A stretch of 64,000 bases of DNA, taken from Przewalskia tangutica. Its lineage: Eukaryota > Streptophyta > Magnoliopsida > Solanales > Solanaceae. The stretch lies in NCBI GenBank assembly GCA_029844215.1, contig CM056724.1, positions 8,674,307-8,738,306 on the forward strand, read 5' to 3'. Under the pieces are notes generated by a model that worked only from the letters and a program-made list of their open reading frames with translations, ran no database searches and had not been told where the DNA came from. Numbering within the stretch: the first letter of the stretch is position 1; every line of letters begins with the position of its first letter. Below are positions 33,805 to 45,000 of this stretch, one piece after another. A program made the position numbers and the translations under genes.

Positions 33805-33817
33805 TTACTAATTCATA

Positions 33818-34523
33818 TTTGTACTGCTTAAGGCCAAAGGGGGAAAGCAGCTCTATATCGAAAGTTACTTTAGTATATATATTGAAATACGGATGCAGTA
33901 TTTTTAGCGCAAAATGTAAATTTCTATGTAAAAATTCACAAAAATTTCAACATCGTATATATGAGCTCATTACTTTAAAATATAATAATGTTAATGTTAA
34001 AACATTTAAAGCTTAAATTTTGGATCTGCTGCAAATCATATTATTTCAAAGATATTAAGAACTGAAAGAAATAATACCTTATTATTCTTATTAATGAATG
34101 TGATATATATACAAGTTACATATATGAAAATCATTTTTCTACTATACATCTAAATCTATATTCTATTTGAATACTAACTATATAATTATAGAAAGACTAC
34201 AAGACTAATTCTACTATAATACATAATTGTACATATTCTTGGATTTGGAAAGTCACGGTACATATTTTCGGATTGGGCCTCAGGCCAGTGGGTTTCGACC
34301 GTGACATTGTTATATACATACAATATACTTGTATATTTAACAAGAACTTTCTTACGTGCAAAACCAACGTTAATTTTTCCTATTGACTGACATAACTATA
34401 AGAGGTAGATGATTACAATAAGATATACTAGGAAAAAGAACACAAAAACAAACTAAAAGAGATTTCTTTAACAACGCATAACGATGTTTTCGACTAATGT
34501 CATAGATTATCAAAAAAAGTGAA
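33818..34523. other. Intergenic, 3' side of the small minus-strand gene
   Basis: No gene recognised. The part near 34500 is the likely 3' untranslated region of the gene at 34524-34853. Confidence 0.4.
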
Positions 34524-34853
34524 CTATTTCTCTTGAACATATTTGAAGCCGTCAAAATTTTCAAAAAAAGAACCAGCAGCTTCAAAACTCATGTACTTGT
34601 TTGGACTATCACTTCCAATTTCAATCCTCTCTGAATTATTATTAGGGTTTCCGTTCCAATTCCAAGGCGAAAAGAAGGAATTATCGACTTCAAGAAAAGA
34701 TAAAAAAATTGGAAAATTCTTCAAAGTTGCATAATAAGATTCATGTTGAAGTTGAAGTAGTTGTAAATAATACTTGAGCTGACAATTCTCGCATCCGCAC
34801 TTATAATACCACATACTGGCACCACCATATTCCTCTATATTCCCTTGAGCCAT
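34524..34853 (-). CDS. Small unknown protein, 109 residues
   Basis: I do not recognise the family. The open frame starts MAQGNIEEYGGASMWYYKCG, with a CGCENC cysteine cluster around residues 19-24, then leucine/glutamine-rich LQLLQLQHESYY and an aromatic/asparagine-rich middle (SPWNWNGNPNNNSE). It ends in FENFDGFKYVQEK. No signal peptide or membrane span is seen. A TATA-like CTATATATTA lies about 60 bp upstream of the ATG on the same strand, and codon use looks protein-like. This suggests a real small gene. It could also be the surviving exon of a larger one. Confidence 0.5.
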   Translation of the reverse strand: MAQGNIEEYGGASMWYYKCGCENCQLKYYLQLLQLQHESYYATLKNFPIFLSFLEVDNSFFSPWNWNGNPNNNSERIEIGSDSPNKYMSFEAAGSFFENFDGFKYVQEK

Positions 34854-34907
34854 ACTAAATTTTCAATTTGTTAGAGATATTGTGTGTATTGTAGCGTAGG
34901 TATGTAA

Positions 34908-34917
34908 TAATATATAG
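34908..34917 (-). promoter_or_regulatory. TATA-like box of the small unknown gene
   Basis: The minus strand reads CTATATATTA about 55-65 bp upstream of the start at 34853. Confidence 0.4.
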
Positions 34918-34929
34918 AATGCTCTTATT

Positions 34930-36097
34930 TAGTATCATTTGAATAGGATAGGAATTCCAATCAATTAGGATTTGACTCGAACTAGAGACTAGCTAGGAAA
35001 TTAAGAGTCCTGATCCTATATTGCCATGGTTTGTGTTGGAAATAAACTAGTAGGCTTCGTTTGCTGCCTTTAAATCTTCGTGTTGTCATAATGTATTTAG
35101 AATCAGCGCTAAAGTCTTATCCTGTATTTTAGGATATCTTATATTTTCTATTGGACAAAGAGTCAAATTTGTCCTCTATTAATAGTTGGGGTCAAATATG
35201 CACGAGTTACTAAATTGAGTTAAAATTGTCTTGGTTTTCAAACTGCAGAACTCAGCACCCGGTGATGCCACGTGTCCCGTAAATAAAGGTTATTTTATAA
35301 AATTTAGGGCAAAATTGAACATTTCGCATAGTTGAGGGGCGAATGTGACCCGTTTCCCTAATCTTGAGTTTTTAAATTTTATATTTCTCCTTTATTTCTC
35401 TCTCCCGGTCACTACCTCTATGGTCAATCACCCTTTCTTCCTCCTCCAATGCCGTTTATATTTAGCAATTGACAATACAGTGGTTGGTCCAGGTAGTGAT
35501 TTTGAGCTAAAGATTGTTTTTGTTGTGTTTTGAGGGAATCTGAAGTGTAGGTGGTTTTGATTAAGCATTTGTAGCTGTGGTAGACTGGTAGTAGTTGAAG
35601 TAGAAACTGTAAATAGTGAGTATTTCTACTTAAATTGGATGCCTTAAATTTGAAGTGTTCGACGCCTACTTTTGATGTTTTTAGTTCGGTGTTAATGTGA
35701 GTTTGTGCTCCCAAAACTCAATGCTTTAAATTCACTTTGTTTCTTTATAAGCACTTGCATCAATCGAAAATTACTTCAATAATCAAATCGTGGAAACATC
35801 CTAGCAGCAAATCACCCACACTTTCTACAAGTAACAAGTATCCATCATAAAAGTTGTATTTGCGTACACACAACATTCATAAACAGCTAAGTTACATGTC
35901 CTTGAGCTAATAAGTCAAGCAGGAAGGAAACTAGAGAGGTGTTAGCAACAAATTTGCCTTTTCAAATAATAGTCAACCCTATATTTCACACGTTAAATTT
36001 CAAAAGAATGACCAATAAAGGTATTACACGCCCAAATAATATCGCGTCCAACTTTAGCCCAGCAAGTGCAACCGCATCTGTAATCTTCAAACCATTT
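34930..36097. other. Intergenic, promoter of the small gene and 3' flank of RABE1
   Basis: 35160-35350 contains phrases such as CAAATTTGTCCTCTATTAAT seen in dispersed Solanaceae repeats. The ORFs at 35345-35533 and 35424-35714 are not convincing. The part before 36098 is the likely 3' untranslated region of the Rab gene. Confidence 0.35.
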
Positions 36098-39000
36098 TTA
36101 TGAACCACAGCAAGCTGATTTCTGGGCAGCTTGACCACCTCCAGCTCCTGCATCTGGTTGATTAATCTTGAGCGTTGAAGGCTGCAACGTCAACAATGAG
36201 CATTCAGTATTTGGAAACAAAAATATGAAGGATATCTGATACTCTTCTTCATTCCCTCTCCCTACCCTTATAAATAACTTTTAAAAATTTACCAAACTAG
36301 ATCAAGTTATTCACCTCAGCTTTGGAGTCGGTGTCTGCAAGCCTTTGCTTTATATCTCTCGCTATTGAGAAGAAAACTTGTTCCACGTTAAGATTTGTCT
36401 TTGCACTCTGCAGGGTAACAGTAATACTTAGTACAGGCAAAACTACCAGCATTTCTTTCTAGGTTTGTTGAACCATACTTACAGTTTCAAACTTAATCCC
36501 GTACTCATCCGCAAGTGCTTGACCCTTTGCGGTAGGGACAGCCTACAAAAGGTTCATATTGGCCAAATATTAGATTTTCAGTAAAACAGACCTTCAAACT
36601 TCTTTTATTTCTAATTTGGGCTATTGCAGGTCTTGCCACCCTCAGGCCCACAGAAGGGGACAGGGAGTAGGAAAAGTTATAGATAAAGAATCAGTCCAAA
36701 AGAATATACCCTCTTGCTTTCATCCATGTCAGCCTTGTTCCCTACAAGTATTTTGTTGACATTGTCTGAGGCATGCTGCTCAATGTTACGGATCCAGTTC
36801 CTTATGTCTGTAGGTAGGATGAAACAATTAGAAACCATCCACACGAGAGGACAAACACTAAAAGAAAAACTTGAGTCAGGGAGTAAAGAGTATACTGTAC
36901 AAATGACAGAAAAAGGGAGTTATGGAATGATGCAACCAATTCACGGAAGTCCTTAAAAGGGTGAGCAGCATATGAACTACACTTCAGACTATAGGGGAAT
37001 CAGGATAAAGAACCTTACTGTTAAAGGAGGGTTCGTCAGTAACATCATACACCAACAATATACCCATGGCTCCACGATAGTAAGCTGGAGAAATTTGTAA
37101 TCAGAAAAGAAGAAGCAATTAGTACAGAGTCAAACAAAACACAGGGATCTAAGGTAGATCAGATTTCTATTTAATAAAAAAGGGCAGCCCGTGCACTATT
37201 AGGCGTATTTTATATACACCTTTTGAGTCATTTTAGTTAGTCTTTGGCTCATTTTTGTACAAATCGTATCATGTTAGTATAGATTTTCTTTCTTTTGAGT
37301 CACAGTGGTTTAAAATGGCACATTGGCGAAAAGAAGCAAAAGAGGCGTAAACAGAGGTTCCAGGCCAAAAGAGGCGAAAAGTTGGCACCGGATGAAGGGC
37401 GGCGGCGGCGCCGTGGCGCTCTATAAGCAGCAGCCACGGCGCCCAAAAATCTGACGAGTTGCGGGAGTTTGGCGCCATGGCGCGGCCTCAGGGCCGTGGC
37501 GGCCGCGAGTTTTCGACCAAATCCGAATAGAATGGGCCAAGATCAAGAGGAAAAGTTAGGAACGTTTTGGGCGATATAAAAGGCCTTAGGGCAGATTTTT
37601 GAAGGGTTCCACAATCCCTAGCTCTACACAACACATAGTTCTTGAAAACTTTAAGATTGGAGGCTTGTTCTTGAGTAATTCTTTTTCTTACTTTATTTAT
37701 TTTTGGTTTATGTTGGATAATCTTTTAGTTCTTAGCATGTCTATGGCTAGGAGCTAAACTTTAATTAGGGTTTTCCATTCGAATTACTTGAACCTCGTTT
37801 TATGATTTAATGCATGGTTTTGGTTTCTTCTTTATATAGTTGAGATTTATTCAATAATTGCTTTGATTGCTTGGTAATTAATTGATCACTAATTATCATC
37901 ACATATATGATTTCTAATCGAGATCCGAAAGGGGAGATTGTGAATATGCTATAGTTGAATAAACATAGGTTAAAATCGTGGACGAAAGCACCCCGATACT
38001 TGTGTAGTTTAATAAATTATTGTTCTTAATCCTCCTTGTGGTAAATCTTATCATCGAAAGATAGAAGGATTCTGCATCGGGGTTGAGTGTTTATATATCC
38101 TAACCGGAATATAAAACGGCTTAGTTAACCTGCTATCTCAATATAGAAGAAGAACCTTTATCATTGCATTAAAGATTAAAGCGAGCGGATAGTTAAGGAG
38201 ATTGGAAGCCCTATTTCCACCATATCTGATTTAAGTAAAGTAATTTAGTTAACTTTTATACTTATTTAGTAGTCATAGATACAAACAACCATCAAAATAT
38301 CGATCACCAAATAGATACCATAAGATAGAAATTAGTAATTGAATACTAATCCCTGAGCACGATATTCGATCTTACCCAGACTATATTACTTGTCACGATA
38401 CGTGCACTTGCGTTAAGCGTGTGGATAAATCCACAACAAGTTTTTGGCCGTTCGGGATTGGTGTAGTTCAATATCAATCTATCTATTCTTAATTTCTAAT
38501 TTGGTTTTATTTTCTTTTATTTTATTTTATCCGTGGGCAGTGCTAGTGATCCGCTTGTTGATTTTGATCTATTTCGTATCTAGTTTATGCGAAGAAGAAG
38601 AGAGAGCGGATACACATTCTCTTGACCACGAGATCGAGAAGACTTGCAAGTGAGGCCGTGAAACAAAGAATCTTGGACTTAATAGCCGTGGGGATCGCGA
38701 ATAATAATGAGATGAATGAAGAGATGGGTGATCACCATGACCAAAGAATACCCCGTGGTTGCAGAATGATGAAGAGGAAAAGTTCGGTCTAGGCGAGAAA
38801 GAAGTGCGGGAGACTATGTGCTACCAAGTGAATGGAGCACAACATGCATAAGGCTCCAAAGATAGAGCGAACAATTTTGAAATAAAGTCTGCGATCCCGA
38901 GCATGGTGCGATCTGATTCAATTTGGAGGGTTACCATCGAAGACCAGCGTATACGCATTGCAAATTTCTTGGAAGCGTGTGCAATGTTCAAATATAATGA

Positions 39001-42000
39001 TATTCTTGATGGCGTCATCCGGTTGAGGCTCTTTCCTTCTCACTCGGGGATAGAGTAAAGGTTTGGTTGAATTCCACTTTCTGATTCTATATTTACATGG
39101 CGGGATCTCGCAAGTTCTTGGCAAAGTTCTTTCCACCTTCCAGCGGCGAAGATGAGAGGAGAGTGAACAATTTCTACCGGACTAATGGGAGTCACTACGA
39201 GGCTTGGGAGAGATTTAAAGATCTGCAGAGAAAGTATTCGCATCATAGCGTTGAATTGTGGAATTTGGTCCATATTTTCTACAATGGGCTAAGTGGGACA
39301 ACAAGAACCATCATTGATGCATTTGCAGTGGAACGCCGTGAAGAAGACCGCATGAGGCCCATGATTTGCTAGAAGACATGGCCATATTTTCTCTGATGGG
39401 TATGTGTCACAATTCATTCGCATCATTAAATGCAGGTTGCTCTCTTGACAAGCAATTTGAGAACACGATGTCGGTGAATGCGATTCGGATGCAATGAATT
39501 GTGAGATTTGTAGAGTCCTCATACTTTTGATAGGTGCCCGTGCCAGACCCAACAACATCCCTGAGCAAGCGAGAATGTCGAGCGGTGAAATTACCAGAGG
39601 CCCCAGAACAACCTTATTCAAACACTTACAATCGGGGTGGAGAATCACTCAAACTTCTATTGAGGGTGACGGCGGCGAGAATCAATACAGAGGCAATACG
39701 AATCGGCAACCATTTAATCGGGCCTCATCACTTACGATTCGGTGCACCTTGCGCGAAAAGTCGGATGAATTGCGGCGGCCTGCGACACTTACAAATTCAC
39801 AGACCGGTTCATGCGCGAACAAGGTCATCCATAGAACTTGAAACCCAAGTTGGACGGTAGCAAAAATGGCAAATAACGAGCCGAGACACTCTTTCCGATG
39901 TCTGAAGATAAATCTCGAAGCGGTGTCGAGCGATGCGGTTGAAGTGGGAAGCGATTAGAGCGGTTGCTCACCGAACTGCGATGGGGCGAAAAGGAAGTTG
40001 AGATTGAGAAGGAGGGTTCTTGATGGCCCCTATTTTAGAGGAGGCTCGCCTGATTCGAAGTGAGTACACAAGAAAGCGGTTCTCAAAGTTCTGAGGTTTT
40101 TAGGAAATTGCATATCAATATCCCGCCGTTGAAGCGTTGGAACAATCGCTACCTACTTCAAATTTATGAAGGAGATCCTTGGAAAGAAGAGGAAACTAGT
40201 GGAATATGAGACCATAGCACTAATCGAAGAGTGTAGTGCCATTTTGCGAGAAGAAAGCGCCCAAAGTTGAAAGATCGGGAGTTTCACCCTACCACACGAT
40301 AGGGAATGTGACTTCAGCAAGGCATTATGTGATCTGGGGCTAGCATAAACTCGTTACCCTATCTGTATTCAAGAAGTGGGATTGGAGTGATCAAGCCAAC
40401 TACGGTGAATCTACAAAGCGGACGGTCGGTGGTGCATCCTTTGTGCATCATCAAGGCGTGCTCATCAAAGTGGGAAGTTCTTCTTCCCAACAGACTTTCA
40501 TCCTCGACATGGAGGATGACGATGAAATTCCCATTATTTTGGGGCGCCATTCCTGCGCCGGGAGAGCATTGATTGATGTGGAAAATGGCGAGCTAAAGCG
40601 AGAGTTGAGGACGAGAGATGATATTTAAAGTATTTAAACCTCCATCAATCCTCACCATAAGCAAATGTCTCGCATCAGCCACGGTGACACATCATTTGAG
40701 CCAACACAAGCCAAAACCGAGGAAGCGATCAGCAACACGTAAGTATTTCTAAACATCCTCCTAAGAAAAAAAATACAAATGAAGGCTAAAAGAAAGATGA
40801 TCATGAAATGGATAGATGGGTTAAATTACCTAAATTACCGCTTCGATAAGGAACTTCGTCGCCATTCTGAGACGTTAAAGACATCGCTACTTGGGAGGCA
40901 ACCTAAGGTTTTAAATTTATGCATTTTTAACTTAGTTAGAACAGTCTCACGTCTGGTATTGTTTTGATGTTGTGATGCTAGGTACAATGACAAAAATGTG
41001 GAGCACAAAAAGAAAAGGGAGAAAGAGCGGCCACGCCGCCTTCATCACGGCCAAGGCGTGGAAATCGTAGAGTCGCAGAATTGGCGCCACGGCGCCAATC
41101 TCGTACGGGCGCGGGAGTTGAACGATTCTATGAGTTTAGCGCCACTACGCTTTGGCCGTGGCGCCGCGACGAAAATTTTGAAAAAAATAAAAGCCCCAAG
41201 TCGAATTGTCTTCTCCCACAAAAAATCCAAAACACCTAAACTCTTCAAAACCCACGAAATTAACTTCTCCCACTCAAATCTTCCATAAACCACACCCAAT
41301 CTCAACCAAATTCCTTCAATTCCTTGCACCCATAACCATTATAAACAACAATCCTCATTCTATTGCTTCATTCCATCACTAGGAACAAGAAAAGTTGTGA
41401 AGAACACTTTCCAAGGTAACATTCATAATTTTTCTTGAAATTTCAAAGCAATTAAGAGAGGTAATTCATAAGCTTGGGGGTGTGAAATCTATTGTTGGGT
41501 ATTGTGCTGTGTGTGGGAGATTGTTGTTGCCGCCGTCGTTGGGGTTATGCGTTGTCTTTGTGGAGTGTTGTACTCGTGATTGAGAGGTGTAGTTGGGGTT
41601 GAATCAGATTGTATTGTCAGGTCTTTGTGTTGATTGTGTGATTGAGAGTTGTTGGGCAACCTCACAAAAACAAAAGAAACGCCGCCAAATTTCTCAAAAA
41701 TGCGCGTAAAAGAAGAGCTTCCGCGTCCACCTCCGTTCCACAATATGATACCACCAGGTTCGCTAGTAAAAAGCGGTACATGATATAACAAGCTTAGTAC
41801 TAGAACCTTGATACACGAGAGAGGAATGGAGTACGAAAGGAGCCATTTGAGGATGGCGATGTCTATGAGCGATTCGCGACGATGAGGCAAATGGGTGGAA
41901 GAGATTCCAATCCGGAGAGAATAGTCTGCAGAACACTATCATGGTGAAAGAATTTTATGCCAACTATCCGCAGATGCGGATGGTAGATGTTTTGTGAGAG

Positions 42001-45000
42001 GCGTGATGTGTGACTACCGAGGTGGTAAACGAAATATTGAGGGCGCAGTCTTTGAAGAACGAGGCTATAACCAAACCATTTCACGAGTGTCTGAGATGCC
42101 ACCACATCGATTGGGATACCGTCGCAGCCACATTATGCTACCGGTGAATATGAGATTGCACGAAATGGAGCAAGGGATCGGCAGATGTCGATTCAACAAA
42201 ATGCCAGGTTGGTTGTACGTCGATGCCGCCGATTCCATAAACGCACTTCACCAGTAGTGCCGGCAGATAGAATAAAAATGGTGTATGGAATCATGACGGG
42301 AAGACGATTGGCGTCGGAAAAGAAATAGTGCGCAGAGCATTAGAAATCGCAGTTGACCACTACAGGTGGGTTGGGACATGGATCTCTCATTTGCACTTTA
42401 TGTGCTGTATACGAGTCCCAACCTTAGTTATCGATACATACGAAGCGGTCAATCTCACGTGACATATGGGTAGTGACGCTTTCCCGAGCCACCCTCAACG
42501 AAGCTGGAGGAGAGAGCTCGGCTCCAAAGCAGCAGAGGCTGCCGTGGATGAGGCGAGCACGAGAAGCTCGATGTAAGCAGCGGCCACCAAGAACCTCGAA
42601 TGGAACCTCCAAAGGTTTGGCGATGGAGCAATTGCTCATGAACCAACGGATGATGATGCAAAGCCTATACACAGTGATACAAGGTCAACAGGATATAAGG
42701 CAGGATCAACAACAGTTGTACCAAAGAGTTGACGACTTGAGCTCCAGGTTCAATCAGTGGACCATGCATTACCCGCCGTCACCGCCACCATTTTAAACCA
42801 CAAGTATGTAAGTTGTCCCTTCTTTCTTTTATTTTTGAGTCTTGCACACATTAGGGACAATGTGTGATTTAAGTTTGGGGGGTTCTTAGTTTATTTTTGT
42901 TCTTAGTTTATTTTTTATAGTTTATTTTTGAGTTTATTTTTGTGTGTTTGAGTCTTGTTATTGTTCATTTTTATGTCTTATATGAGTCTATTTTTTTTTT
43001 GATAATCATGCATGTTGTAGTTACTTGAAACGCCTAATGAAAAAAAGTGGGATAATGTAATGGAATTAGAAGCAAAAAATCTGAACGCTTAAGTTAGATA
43101 TGCCAAGAATTCTTGAAATCAAATTATTTGGGGTATCTTGCTTGATTTATGCATTTGTTAATGATTAAGCCTATGTATGCGCTACTTGTTATTCGAGGCG
43201 AAATAGTTAGGATATACATGTTGGGGATATGACTTCGCATTTCTTTGTTAGCCTTTTCTTATCATTCATCATTTATCCCCGACATTCAAATCAGATCCCT
43301 AGTCACTTCGAGCCAAAAATAAGATCTTTCTTTGACACCCTATAATTCCATAATTGTGCCATAAGTGGAAAATTAAGATGTTTGGAATGAAAAGTGTTGA
43401 AAAATGACAAAAAGAGAAGTGAAAAAAATTTTGATGCACCCCAATGAAAAAAATGCAAAAGCTTATGTTTGGGGGTGCCTGTTATTCACAATGCACCTCA
43501 TTCTCTCTAAACAAAAAGAGGGGAAAGATAGGTACGAGATTAAAGAGGAAATCAAAAGAAAAGGGAAGAGTTGACAGAAAAAGAGCTTATGGTACGTAAG
43601 TTGAGCCTAAATGCCTATTTTTTTACCTACCACTGCTTAAGTCTACATTACAACCCTGAAAAGTCCTGAAGATCTCTAGTATGTGTACCCATGATTAGTG
43701 GAGAATAGCAAGTAAACAGGCCATAGAATTTTGATATTGACATGCATAGGTTAAGTGTTCTTACGTCCATTGAGAATGATTGAATTGAATTTGCGAAATA
43801 TATGACTTAAGAGTTTTAAAATGCTAAAAATTCATGTTATATGTTCCTGCATATTATCCTACTAACCTTCATGCTTTTCTAGTGGCAATTGTGCAGCACA
43901 TTGATCAGTGTCTTTGAGTCCTTTTGTTTTCTTTTCTTTCGTGTCTTTATCTCTATTTCTGATCTTTACTCGAGGGCGAGCAAAGGTTAAGTTTGGGGTG
44001 TTTGTTAGGCGTATTTTATATACACCTTTTGAGTCATTTTTAGTTAGTTTTTGACCCATTTTTGTACAAATACGTGTCATGTTAGTATAGATTTTCTTTC
44101 TTTTGAGTCACAGTGGTTTAAAATGGCACATTGGCGAAAAGAAGCAAAAAGAGGCGAACAGAGGTTCCAGAGCCAAAAGAGACGAAAAGTGGCACTCGAA
44201 AGGCGTGGGCTACTGGCGCCACTCTATCACGGAAGCAGGCACTACGCCCAAAAATCTGACGAGTTGCAGGAGTTTCGGCGCCACGGCGCCGATCTCAGGG
44301 CCGTGGCGCCGACGCGGGTTTTCAGCCAAATCCGAATGGGAATGGGCCAAGATCAAGAGGGAAAAGTTGGGAACGTTTTTGGAGGATATAAAAAGGCCTT
44401 AGGGCTTGTTCTTGAGTAATTCTTTTTCTTACTTTATTTATTTTTCAGTTTATGTTGGATAATCTTTTAGTTCTTAGCATGTCTATGGCTAGGAGCTAAA
44501 CTTTAATTAGGGCTTTTCATTCGAATCACTTGAACCTCGTTTTATGATTTAATGCATGGTTTTGGTTTCTTCTTTATATAGTTGAGATTTATTCAATAAT
44601 TGCTTTGATTGTTTGGTAATTAATTGATCACTAATTATCATCACATATATGATTTCTAATCGAGATCCGAAAGGGGATATTGTGAATATGCTATAGTTGA
44701 ATAAACATAGGTTAAAATCGTGGACGAAAGTACCCCGATACTTGTGTAGTTTAATAAGTTATTGTTCTTAATCATCCTTTGTAGTAAATCTTATCATCGA
44801 AAGATGAAGGGTTCTCAGACGGTTGAGTGTTTATATATCCTAATCGAAATATAAAACGGCTTAGTTAACTCCGCTATCTCAATATAGAAGAAGAACCTTT
44901 ATCATTGCATTAAAGATTAAAGCGAATGATAGTCGAGAGATGGAAGTCCTATTTCCACCATATCTGATTTAAGTAAAGTAATTTCGTTAACTTTTATAAT

